This document shows, piece after piece, positions 5,654-13,114 of a DNA stretch of 21,472 nucleotides. The stretch is from positions 1-21,472 of IMG/VR virus record IMGVR_UViG_3300034418_007207; one strand, given 5' to 3'. The translations under genes were made by a program, and so were the position numbers. This DNA is from a virus. The notes beneath the pieces are model-generated. The model was not told where the DNA came from. It ran no database searches and saw nothing but the letters and a program-made list of their open reading frames with translations. How positions within the stretch are numbered: the first letter of the stretch is position 1; the number at the start of each line of letters is the position of its first letter.

Positions 5654-8116
5654 TCAGAACGGCACATCGTTGTCATCGTCAACTTTCTCAAACCAGTCAC
5701 GCACCCTCTGCTTGGCCCTTTCCGAGTCCATATTAGGGCCCAATTGATACCAGACATAATGCTTGGTCTGACCCACCTTCACGCGCCGCCCATCAACCTG
5801 CGAATACCCCATATCGCGCAACACGTTTGCCAGTGCCCGCGTCTTCGGCATCTCTTTCCCGTCAATACAAACCGCGTTGTTCAAGTAAGTCACATCGAGC
5901 ACATCACTACCGACAATCGCGCACCGGTAATCCTCGATGGCCTCCTCCACCATGATACGATCATCGCTCATATTGGCCGCCCGCATCTCGTCGACACCTT
6001 TCGTCTTCGGGGCGCGCCCGTGGGGCTTGAACTCATCTGACAGGCGACGTTCCATCAAATACCGCCCGATGGCGTCCACGCGCCTCTCTGTCTCTGTGAA
6101 CAGCCTGTCAAAGTACGCTGCCACCCCGTCTGGCCCCCCGTGCTGGTCGAACAAGTCGTCTTGGCGGCGCTGCCTGGTGAAGATGACGCAATACCGCCTG
6201 TCATTGTCTGACATTGGGACCGCGTCTTGGTGATTGGTCGTCATGAGGTACGACGCGAAGTTTGGGGCGTGATACGAGGTGCCGCCCTTTGGCTCGACTG
6301 CGATGGTGCTGTTCGAGATCATCGGCTTAAGCTGATCAAGAATGCGCCACTTGTTGGTGCCGCTGATCCTGATCTCCTCAATACCAATCAGCCTGGAGCC
6401 TACTGCCCAATCGTTGAAAGGCCTCTCGATCATGGAAGTCGTCACTGTGCGGGCGTTACGGCCAAGCAGAAGCTGCATGAGGTGATAAAAATACGTCTTG
6501 CCGTTGCCCTCGATCCCCCAGAGCAACAGGCCCCAGCGGACGCGGTTCTCGGGGCGGCGATAGACGTAAGACATGAAGTCCAGCAGCAGCCCCTGTTCAC
6601 GCGGGTCGTCGATAGTGTTGCGGACGTGCTGAAGGAAGAGATCAACCACCGACTGGCCGTCGTCGTCGCCCTGGAGCGTCTCGCAGGGGTCAATGCCGCT
6701 GTCGTGGTAACTGTTGACGTACTGCTTGCCCTCGGTCTCAAAGGTCTCGGGCTGACCGGGCCAGTACATGGTGCGCACGACTGTGGGGATCTGGACATAG
6801 GTCAGGGCGTAGGTGGCTGCGTCCATCTCCATGGCGGCGCACTCGGGCATGCGGTCAAACTTGGCGCGGAAGGCCTCTTTCTTGATTGCGTAGTCGGACA
6901 CGTTGGTGTTCACGAAGAGGCAATCGGCCTCGGCGTAAACCCAGCCAACCAGCCAGTCGGGGACTTCAACGTTGTGGTCGGGGTCGCGGGTGGCGCGGCG
7001 GACCACGGGCTTGAAGGCGGCCTTGACCTCGCGCAGACCCATCTTCGCGTCATTGGCGTAAACCTCGTGCACGATCTTGGCGAGCATCGACCTGATGTCC
7101 GGGGGCATCTGCACGTCATTGAGGCCCTGCACGCGGCGCTTGAAAGCGTTGTAGCTGTCGCGGTCACAGACCGACGCGGCCTCGTCTTCCAGCGTCTGTG
7201 CGACGGCCTGCGCGCCGCGCTGGACGGCCTCCCCCTTGAGGCCACCGACGGCCTTGATCAGCGTGGCCATCGTCACAGGCGAGGCGTGGCCGCCAAAGGA
7301 CTTCCACTTGACCCTCATCTGGCGGGCGTCGTGCTTGCTGGACTTCTCGGACCATGAAACCCATTGGTCGAAGCCCCGGCCCTCGGTCTGATGGTAGAGC
7401 GCCATGCCGACGCGCAGCCAATCGTCATAATCAAGCCCCTCTGCCGGGTAACTCTCCAGCAGGATCGCCACTTGGTCATCGCTGATGTCGAGCGGCTCGC
7501 TGGCGACAGCGATGGCCAGATCATCAAGCCCATCTTCATCGCCCAGCGCGTCGGCGTAGACTATGCCGCCCTGAACCTGATCGGGGACCGCCCAAGCGGC
7601 ACCGTCTTGGCGCAGCGACCAAGGATCGACGCCGTGGCGGTGACTGGGCAAGAACATGATCTGGTTCATAGTGTATGAACAATCGTCGGGGTCGCCCAGA
7701 TCAATGGCGTCTCGAATCGCGTCAACGATGGGGCCGTATTCGGACCCGGTGACGGGTCTGGAGAGCGGGACGGCCACACGAAAGCGCGGTGCCTCGGGGG
7801 TGTGGCGGAAAGTCGAGTAAGCCACAAAGCCCACGTCAGGCAGGCCGATCTGCAAGGCAAACTCAATGTCTTCAAGCGTAACACCCTCGTCCAGATCGTC
7901 GTAATCCAGCATGGCGATAGTGCGCAGGTGTATGTTCTCGGCCCGACCGGTGGTCTCGTCCTTGCGCAAGCCGCCGATGATAGCCGCGCGTTTGATGCTC
8001 TCTTCCTTGGATGCGTAACCGGTGGACTTCATGCACGCGGCTGCGAACTTGTCCCACGAAGCCTCTCGGGTCTCCGCATGGGCAAAATTTCTGCAATAGG
8101 TGAATTTAAGCATCAT
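5654..8116 (-). CDS. Primase-helicase: AEP-type primase, PriCT and SF3 helicase domains
   Basis: An 820-residue protein that probably primes and unwinds phage DNA. The N-terminal part looks like an archaeo-eukaryotic-type primase: LDYDDLDE (about 70-77) and STFRHTPEAPRFRVAVPLSR (about 101-120). A PriCT-like segment follows (DYDDWLRVGMALY, about 230-275). The C-terminal part is an SF3/D5-like helicase: Walker A GIEGNGKTY (about 534-542), Walker B RLIGIEEI (about 575-582), sensor TTNHQDAVPMSDNDRRY with the likely Arg finger. The first of two tandem ATGs (8116) has GGAGG 5 nt upstream; the frame extends 18 codons further but overlaps the upstream gene more. It overlaps the small HTH gene by 11 nt, so the two are coupled. 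Confidence 0.9.
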   Translation of the reverse strand: MMLKFTYCRNFAHAETREASWDKFAAACMKSTGYASKEESIKRAAIIGGLRKDETTGRAENIHLRTIAMLDYDDLDEGVTLEDIEFALQIGLPDVGFVAYSTFRHTPEAPRFRVAVPLSRPVTGSEYGPIVDAIRDAIDLGDPDDCSYTMNQIMFLPSHRHGVDPWSLRQDGAAWAVPDQVQGGIVYADALGDEDGLDDLAIAVASEPLDISDDQVAILLESYPAEGLDYDDWLRVGMALYHQTEGRGFDQWVSWSEKSSKHDARQMRVKWKSFGGHASPVTMATLIKAVGGLKGEAVQRGAQAVAQTLEDEAASVCDRDSYNAFKRRVQGLNDVQMPPDIRSMLAKIVHEVYANDAKMGLREVKAAFKPVVRRATRDPDHNVEVPDWLVGWVYAEADCLFVNTNVSDYAIKKEAFRAKFDRMPECAAMEMDAATYALTYVQIPTVVRTMYWPGQPETFETEGKQYVNSYHDSGIDPCETLQGDDDGQSVVDLFLQHVRNTIDDPREQGLLLDFMSYVYRRPENRVRWGLLLWGIEGNGKTYFYHLMQLLLGRNARTVTTSMIERPFNDWAVGSRLIGIEEIRISGTNKWRILDQLKPMISNSTIAVEPKGGTSYHAPNFASYLMTTNHQDAVPMSDNDRRYCVIFTRQRRQDDLFDQHGGPDGVAAYFDRLFTETERRVDAIGRYLMERRLSDEFKPHGRAPKTKGVDEMRAANMSDDRIMVEEAIEDYRCAIVGSDVLDVTYLNNAVCIDGKEMPKTRALANVLRDMGYSQVDGRRVKVGQTKHYVWYQLGPNMDSERAKQRVRDWFEKVDDDNDVPF

Positions 8117-8285
8117 CGCTGCCTCCGTCGTTCGACGCCCGCAGCGCGGCGACGACATCGTTAAAATCAAACCTGTAATGCCCGCTGGGCAGCTTGGTAG
8201 CGGGGATGTGGCCCTCGTTGGCTAGGCGCAGAACAGTGTTCTTTGATACCCCGAGCGCGACAGCCAGTTCGCTGGATCGCATCAT
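8106..8285 (-). CDS. Small MerR/excisionase-type helix-turn-helix protein (59 aa)
   Basis: A 59-residue DNA-binding protein. It reads SSELAVALGVSKNTVLRLAN followed by GHIPATKLPSGHYRF, the pattern of helix-turn-helix_17/excisionase-like proteins (helix-turn-helix plus a short wing), then an acidic tail. AAAGG lies 8 nt before the ATG at 8285. It is the first gene of the leftward unit and faces the rightward early operon. A TGCGT-ATTG-ACGCA inverted repeat (8302-8315) 17 bp upstream is a natural operator for it, so it may regulate both transcripts. Excisionase function is unlikely to be testable here because no integrase is visible. The family call is good; the role is inference. Confidence 0.82.
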   Translation of the reverse strand: MMRSSELAVALGVSKNTVLRLANEGHIPATKLPSGHYRFDFNDVVAALRASNDGGSDDA

Positions 8286-8301
8286 AACTGTAACCTTTCG
8301 T

Positions 8302-8336
8302 TGCGTATTGACGCAGAACGTGCCACATGATAGCGC
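8302..8336 (+). promoter_or_regulatory. Divergent control region: operator and probable rightward promoter
   Basis: TGCGT (8302-8306) and ACGCA (8311-8315) form an inverted repeat. TTGACG (8308-8313) followed by 17 nt and TAGCGC (8331-8336) gives a plausible alphaproteobacterial promoter 30 nt before the ATG at 8366. The core GTATTGAC is shared with the TTGTATTGACA motif at 5.3 and 14.9 kb. The operator overlaps the -35, as expected for repression. Confidence 0.5.
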
Positions 8337-8365
8337 TGGTCGGCAAGACAAAAAGGAAGGTTACA

Positions 8366-8716
8366 ATGCTAGAAGAAGAAATCATGAAACTGCGTTACGC
8401 CGTCGAGGCCCTGACGGCCCAGCTTGCTGGCGCACAGACACCCACAGTCGAAGAGCCTGTTGAAGAGGGTGTCGAAGAGCCTGTTGAAGAGCCTGTTGAA
8501 GAGGCTGTCGAAGAGGCTATCGAAGAGCCTGTCGAACCCACAAAAGATGTGGTGACTGCCGAAGAGTTGCACGCGCTGGCGCTAAGTATTTCTCGTGAAA
8601 AAGGCCCCAAGGTCATCAAGGACGTGCTTGCCAAATATGGTGCCAAGCGGATCGGAGCGATTGACGCTAAACATTACGCCGAAATCAAGGCGGCGCTTGA
8701 AGCGGAGCAAGGCTAA
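8366..8716 (+). CDS. Acidic-repeat protein at head of early operon (116 aa)
   Basis: A 116-residue protein in three parts: a short N-terminal helix (MLEEEIMKLRYAVEALTAQL), an acidic repeat built of VEEP/VEEA/IEEP units (about residues 28-57), and a C-terminal helical domain (residues about 62-116) with SREKGPKVIKDVLAKYGAKR near its middle. Similar C-terminal domains occur in small phage proteins next to recombination genes, but no function is known to me. The acidic linker could mimic nucleic acid or hold partners apart. GGAAGG lies 5 nt before the ATG at 8366. The stop overlaps the DUF2800 start (TAATG), linking it to the nuclease. Confidence 0.82.
   Translation: MLEEEIMKLRYAVEALTAQLAGAQTPTVEEPVEEGVEEPVEEPVEEAVEEAIEEPVEPTKDVVTAEELHALALSISREKGPKVIKDVLAKYGAKRIGAIDAKHYAEIKAALEAEQG
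8447..8536 (+). repeat. 12-bp coding tandem repeat (VEEP units)
   Basis: Seven full and one half copies of a 12-bp unit close to GTYGAAGAGSCT (last full copy begins ATC). They encode the acidic linker. The synonymous changes at the third codon positions suggest it expands and contracts by slippage under protein-level selection. Confidence 0.85.
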
Positions 8717-9888
8717 TGACCGCGCACGCAAAATTGGGTGCCAGCAACGCGCATAGGTGGCTGGTCTGTGCCGGATCGGTTGCCGCAGAAGACGGACTGG
8801 CGGATAAAACGTCATCCTTTGCAGAAGAGGGCACACGCGCCCATGAGATGGCTGAACAGTGTTTGGCCATTGCCCATAACTACCCTGAGCACGTTGATTT
8901 TGACGACTGGCCGCGCTACGCGCAGATTAAGTCGGAGGAGTACCTGTCGCACGTCGTGGACGACACCGAGATGGGTGGCCACGTCTCGATGTACGTCGAG
9001 TATGTAAACAGGCTGATTGCTGACTGTGACGTGTACGCGATTGAACAGCGTGTCGATTATAGCGATTGGGTTGAAGGCGGGTTCGGCACCGCTGACGCTG
9101 TTATTGTGACCGACAACGTGCTGCACGTCTGTGATCTTAAGTTTGGGATGGGTGTGCGGGTCGATGCTGAAGAAAACCCACAGGGCATGCTGTACGCGCT
9201 TGGTGCTTACGCCAAGTACTCACAAGAGCATACCATTGGTGTGGTGCGCATCAGCATCATCCAACCGCGCCTAGACCATATCAGCGAATGGGAGATCAGC
9301 GTTGAACGTCTGTTGCGCTGGGCCGAATGGGTAAGCCAGCGGGCCGAAGCGACGCAAGACCCCGACGCCGAGCGCGTGCCGGGTGAAAAGCAGTGCAGGT
9401 TTTGCAAAGCCAAGGCAACCTGCGCGGCGCTGATGGACTACACAGAAGCCGTCATCATGGCCAATTTCGACGACCTTGACGGCGTGCCCAAGGCTAACAC
9501 GCTGAGTGATGCCGCGCTGCGCAAGGCGCTGGACGCTAAGGGGCTGATTGAGGGTTGGTTGTCGGCTGTTGAGACGGTGGTCAAAGAGCGCCTGGAAGGC
9601 GGAGACGGGTTTCCCGGTTACAAGCTGGTGGAGGGTCGGTCGCAACGGCGCTGGAGCAATGAAAAAGCTGCCGAGGCGGTCTTGGTTGATCTGGTTGGTC
9701 AAGATAAGGCCTTCGCCGTTAAGCTGATCAGCCCGAGCCAAGCGGAAAAGGTGCTTGGCAAGGTGCGCAAGGAAGACATTGCCGATCTGATTACCAAGCC
9801 GAGCGGGGCACCGACACTGGCCCCGGAAAGTGACAAGCGACCAGCGGTCAACTTGGCCGATGACGACTTCGACGTGATTGACGAGTGA
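8716..9888 (+). CDS. DUF2800 protein, Cas4/RecB-like PD-(D/E)XK nuclease
   Basis: A 390-residue protein of the DUF2800 family, related to Cas4 and RecB nucleases. Visible features: the N-terminal GASNAHRWLVCAGS and the EEGTRAHEMAE segment; the nuclease core GTADAVIV followed by VCDLKFG (the D-x-K pair, about residue 140); and the C-terminal PGEKQCRFCKAKATC (about 220-235), which with an upstream Cys could bind an iron-sulfur cluster as in Cas4. A Lys/Glu-rich C-terminal half follows. It sits directly before DUF2815 and the DNA polymerase, the usual order in phage replication and recombination modules. It probably processes DNA ends; the exact polarity is unknown. Confidence 0.88.
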   Translation: MTAHAKLGASNAHRWLVCAGSVAAEDGLADKTSSFAEEGTRAHEMAEQCLAIAHNYPEHVDFDDWPRYAQIKSEEYLSHVVDDTEMGGHVSMYVEYVNRLIADCDVYAIEQRVDYSDWVEGGFGTADAVIVTDNVLHVCDLKFGMGVRVDAEENPQGMLYALGAYAKYSQEHTIGVVRISIIQPRLDHISEWEISVERLLRWAEWVSQRAEATQDPDAERVPGEKQCRFCKAKATCAALMDYTEAVIMANFDDLDGVPKANTLSDAALRKALDAKGLIEGWLSAVETVVKERLEGGDGFPGYKLVEGRSQRRWSNEKAAEAVLVDLVGQDKAFAVKLISPSQAEKVLGKVRKEDIADLITKPSGAPTLAPESDKRPAVNLADDDFDVIDE

Positions 9889-9930
9889 CGCGCCAGTTCG
9901 GCGCACAAACAAAGCTAGAAGGATAGAACC

Positions 9931-10455
9931 ATGGCTAAAATCAAACTGCATAACGTCCGGCTTTCGTTCCCGAGCCTGTTCCGCAAGGCGGTATTTTCAG
10001 GTGAAGAAACCAAGTATGAAGCGACGTTCCTGCTCGACAAGGAAGAGCATGCCGACAAGGTTTCGGAGATTGAGGCGGCGATTGACCGGATGGTGAGGGA
10101 CAACCTCAAGGGCGCGAAGCTGAAAGAGGATAAGATTTGCCTCAAGGATGGGGACGATATCGATTATGACGGCTACGCCGGGAAGATGTCGATTAAGGCA
10201 TCGAACAACAAGCGCCCGAAGGTCATTGACCGCGACAAGTCGCAACTGACCGAAGACGACAACCGCCTATACGCGGGGTGCTACGTTAACGCGGTGATCG
10301 AGCTGTGGGCGCAGAATAACCAGTGGGGCAAGCGCATCAACGCTAACCTGTTGGGTGTGCAGTTTTACAAGGATGGCGAGCCGTTCTCGGATGGGGCGGT
10401 TGCGTCTGATGACGACTTCGACATGTTCGAGGTTGATGAAGAAGACTTCATGTAA
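9931..10455 (+). CDS. DUF2815 protein, ssDNA-binding protein
   Basis: A 174-residue protein of the DUF2815 family, thought to act as a phage single-stranded DNA-binding protein. The N-terminus KIKLHNVRLSFPSLFRKAVF is typical, followed by the charged YEATFLLDKEEHADKV segment, a central DGDDIDYDGYAGKMSIKA stretch and an acidic C-terminal tail (DDDFDMFEVDEEDFM). The acidic tail resembles the partner-binding tail of SSB proteins. GAAGGA lies 7 nt before the ATG. It lies 42 bp after DUF2800 and upstream of the polymerase, consistent with a role at the replication fork. Confidence 0.86.
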   Translation: MAKIKLHNVRLSFPSLFRKAVFSGEETKYEATFLLDKEEHADKVSEIEAAIDRMVRDNLKGAKLKEDKICLKDGDDIDYDGYAGKMSIKASNNKRPKVIDRDKSQLTEDDNRLYAGCYVNAVIELWAQNNQWGKRINANLLGVQFYKDGEPFSDGAVASDDDFDMFEVDEEDFM

Positions 10456-10461
10456 GTCTCA

Positions 10462-10503
10462 GGCGGGGCTGCCGGGCAACGTATCACCGAAGGCCGCCCC
10501 GCC
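10462..10503 (+). other. GC-rich hairpin between the SSB and polymerase genes
   Basis: GGCGGGGC (10462-10469) pairs perfectly with GCCCCGCC (10496-10503), with three more pairs inside (GCC/GGC). No T-run follows, so it is not a classical terminator. It may be an RNA processing site or stabiliser between the abundant SSB and the polymerase messages. Confidence 0.5.
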
Positions 10504-10537
10504 GCATTACTAATGCCAAACATGGAGGCCACCCCTC

Positions 10538-12325
10538 ATGGCACTGATCCTAGATGTTGAATGTTACTCAAATTTTTTCTTGGTCTGCTTTATGGACCTC
10601 GACACTGGCAAAGTCGGCTCGTTCCAAATGCACGAAGGTAAGCCGCTAAACGTGTCAAAGATCGCGCATTTGATGCGGTCGCACACGACAGTCGGCTTTA
10701 ATTCAAGTCAATATGACCTGCCGATGATCGCTGCGGCGCTTGAAAACCGATCCTGCGATGAGTTGAAAAAGGTCAGTGATGCCATCATCACAAGCAACCT
10801 GCCAAGCTGGCGAGTGTTGCAAGACCTTGGTGTCAATGTGCCGGATGCTTGGGACCACATTGACATCATTGAAGTCTTGCCAGGGCGGGCGGGCCTTAAG
10901 GTCTACGCCGGGCGGATCGGATACCCCAAGCTGCAAGACCTGCCAATCGAGCCAAGCGCGATGATTAGCCCTGACCAGCGCGATCTGCTGAAACAATACT
11001 GCATCAACGATGTGCGTGTGACTGCTGAACTGTACCAGATGATGGGCAAGCAGATCGCGCTGCGGGTTGATATGGGTCAGCAGTATTCTGTTGATCTGCG
11101 GTCGAAGTCGGACGCGCAGATCGCTGAGACTGTGCTGAAGAGTGAAATTGAAGGGGTCAGCGGTAAGACGCTGCGGCCCCAGCGGCTGAGAGACGACGCG
11201 AGGTTTCGTTACCTTGATCCGAAGATCATCAGCTTTGAAAGCGATCATCTTACAGACATTCTGAAGCGCATCATGGCCGAGGGCTTTGAACTGTCTGCTA
11301 ACGGGTCAATCAAACTGCCCGACTGGCTGAAGGATACCCGCATCAAGATCGGCCAGAGCGAGTATCAGATGGGGATAGGTGGTCTGCACTCATGCGAAAA
11401 GGGCCGGAGCGTCTACGCTGGTCAGGATCACATCTTGGCGGACTTCGACGTGGCGTCATATTATCCCAGCATCATCCTGCAACAGAAGATCGCCCCCGAT
11501 AACATGGGCGACGACTTCACGGACATATACAAGAGTATCGTGGAACGCCGCCTCGCAGCAAAGCACGCGGGCGACAAGGTAACGGCTGACACCTTAAAGA
11601 TCGTCGTCAACGGGTCGTTCGGTAAGCTTGGCAGCAAGTATTCAACTCTTTACGCCCCTAATCTTTTGATCCAGACCACAATCACGGGGCAGTTGGCCCT
11701 ACTGATGCTGATTGAACGGCTTGAGGCAATCGGCGCGTCGGTAGTCAGCGCAAATACGGACGGTATTGTGGTGTTTGCCTCAAAGGCGCTGGAAGACAGC
11801 ATAGCGGATGTGGTGTTTTGGTGGCAGGTGGATACGTCGTATGAACTTGAGCGCAGCGATTACACGTCGCTGCACAGCCGCGACGTTAATAACTACATCG
11901 CTGTAAAGGGCGATGGGTCTTACAAGGCCAAGGGCGTGTTTTCGGAACCTGGGTTGATGAAAAATCCGCAGTTCCCGATTGTCTCAGAGGCCGTGGCCAA
12001 GCACCTCAGCGGACAAAGCGATTATCGTGACGTGATACGCTCATGCAAGGATATTGGCCGGTTCGTCATGCTCCGCAAGGTGACCGGTGGGGCGGTATGG
12101 CGCGACGAACCCTTGGGGAAGGCCGTGCGGTTTTACTACAGCACCGAAGTCGCTCCTGACGAAACGATCAATTACGCTAAGAACAGCAACAAGGTACCGC
12201 AGTCCGATGGGGCAAGACCCTGCCTCGATCTGCCCGATCAGTTTCCAAATGACGTAGACGTGGAGCGTTATGTTGGGATGGCTCGGATGGTGTTCAAACA
12301 ATTGGGGATTGGCATTGATGCTTGA
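10538..12325 (+). CDS. Compact family-B DNA polymerase with 3'-5' exonuclease
   Basis: A 595-residue replicative DNA polymerase of the B family. Exonuclease motifs: ILDVE (D6, E8), VGFNSSQYD (N55, D60), YCIND (Y154, D158). Polymerase motif A: DFDVASYYPSII (302-313). Motif B: KIVVNGSFGKLG (354-365). Motif C: ANTDGIV (405-411). All are complete, so it should be active. The size is near that of small phage enzymes such as phi29 polymerase and much below the 800-900 residues of larger B-family enzymes. No sign of protein priming is seen nearby; the primase-helicase on the other strand probably supplies primers. GGAGG lies 9 nt before the ATG. The end overlaps the VRR-NUC start. Confidence 0.92.
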   Translation: MALILDVECYSNFFLVCFMDLDTGKVGSFQMHEGKPLNVSKIAHLMRSHTTVGFNSSQYDLPMIAAALENRSCDELKKVSDAIITSNLPSWRVLQDLGVNVPDAWDHIDIIEVLPGRAGLKVYAGRIGYPKLQDLPIEPSAMISPDQRDLLKQYCINDVRVTAELYQMMGKQIALRVDMGQQYSVDLRSKSDAQIAETVLKSEIEGVSGKTLRPQRLRDDARFRYLDPKIISFESDHLTDILKRIMAEGFELSANGSIKLPDWLKDTRIKIGQSEYQMGIGGLHSCEKGRSVYAGQDHILADFDVASYYPSIILQQKIAPDNMGDDFTDIYKSIVERRLAAKHAGDKVTADTLKIVVNGSFGKLGSKYSTLYAPNLLIQTTITGQLALLMLIERLEAIGASVVSANTDGIVVFASKALEDSIADVVFWWQVDTSYELERSDYTSLHSRDVNNYIAVKGDGSYKAKGVFSEPGLMKNPQFPIVSEAVAKHLSGQSDYRDVIRSCKDIGRFVMLRKVTGGAVWRDEPLGKAVRFYYSTEVAPDETINYAKNSNKVPQSDGARPCLDLPDQFPNDVDVERYVGMARMVFKQLGIGIDA

Positions 12326-12584
12326 GAAGGACATTGAACGGGCGCTGGTGCAGCGCGTAAAGGAACTGGGTGGCATGGCTGAGAAGTTTGTCAGCCCGAC
12401 GCGACGCGCCGTGCCAGACCGGATCGTAACGCTCCCAGGGGGTCGGGTGATCTTTGTTGAGTTGAAGGCCCCCGGCAAGAAACCGACAGACCTTCAGGCG
12501 CGCGACCATGAGCGTCGCCGGGCGCTGGGGTGTGATGTGCGCGTGATCGACAGCATGGAGGCAGCCCGTGCTTTCGAGGGGTGA
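12318..12584 (+). CDS. VRR-NUC domain nuclease (88 aa)
   Basis: An 88-residue stand-alone VRR-NUC domain, a PD-(D/E)XK nuclease related to Holliday-junction-type enzymes. The core reads VPDRIVTLPGGRVIFVELKA, with the acidic D, E and K of the active site (about residues 36-53), followed by a Lys-rich helix. The ATG at 12318 lies inside the polymerase stop region (8-nt overlap), so translation is coupled. Phage VRR-NUC genes typically lie between a polymerase and an SNF2-type helicase, as here apart from the inserted HNH gene. It likely resolves branched DNA during replication or before packaging. Confidence 0.9.
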   Translation: MLEKDIERALVQRVKELGGMAEKFVSPTRRAVPDRIVTLPGGRVIFVELKAPGKKPTDLQARDHERRRALGCDVRVIDSMEAARAFEG

Positions 12585-12646
12585 TCTTGACAGACCAACC
12601 CCTTGTCGATATGGGGTTGGTAAACATCTATTTTGGGGGTTTGCAT

Positions 12647-13114
12647 ATGGCCGATTTGGGCGATTGCGTAGATTGCGGGGAACCTGTTCATTCGACGGGA
12701 AGATGCAAAAAACATTATAAATCATGGTGGCATAAGCAACCCTACAAAGACTGCGAGTGCGGCTGCGGAAAGAAAACAAAAGGTCGCTACGCCAAAGGGC
12801 ACCACACTCGGTTTTTTACGAATGACGAACAGCGCCGCCGAGCCAAAATGAATGATGGTTCAACACAAAGAGAAAGAGGTGATTTGACAAGCACTCATTA
12901 TAGGAAGGTGCGTGGCCAGCACGAACACAGATTGGTTGCTGAACAAAAGTACGGCAGGGTTCTTGGGCCAGATGATATTGTTCATCACGTAGATGGAAAC
13001 AAAAGAAATAACCACCCTGACAATTTGCAGCTCATGACGCGGAGTGAGCATATCGCTGTTCACAGAAAAGAAATGGTGGAGGCGTTGCGTGCTAAATCGA
13101 AAAAATCTTCATAA
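12647..13114 (+). CDS. Free-standing HNH endonuclease (homing type)
   Basis: A 155-residue HNH_3-type endonuclease. The N-terminus carries likely zinc ligands (CVDCGEP, RCKKH, CECGCGKK). The catalytic part reads HEHRLVAEQKYGRVLG then DDIVHHVDGNKRNNHPDNL and ends SEHIAVHR. The ATG at 12647 follows GGGGG 8 nt upstream; a GTG at 12581, overlapping the VRR-NUC stop, would add 22 residues. It is much richer in A+T than its neighbours (22 G/C in 12841-12900 against 36 in 12421-12480), a sign of recent acquisition. It overlaps the helicase start by 26 nt. It is probably a selfish homing gene inserted between two replication genes. Confidence 0.88.
   Translation: MADLGDCVDCGEPVHSTGRCKKHYKSWWHKQPYKDCECGCGKKTKGRYAKGHHTRFFTNDEQRRRAKMNDGSTQRERGDLTSTHYRKVRGQHEHRLVAEQKYGRVLGPDDIVHHVDGNKRNNHPDNLQLMTRSEHIAVHRKEMVEALRAKSKKSS

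Noticed and set aside
6227-7357. 376-codon plus-strand frame opposite the primase-helicase
   Set aside because: Antisense shadow, very rich in Val, Gly, His and Leu, without motifs; the opposite strand has full primase and helicase motifs.
8447-8536. Possible CRISPR-like array
   Set aside because: The 12-bp units have no spacers and are in frame within a gene; this is a coding tandem repeat.
9271-9951. 226-codon minus-strand frame opposite DUF2800
   Set aside because: Antisense to a recognised nuclease family gene, no own control signals.
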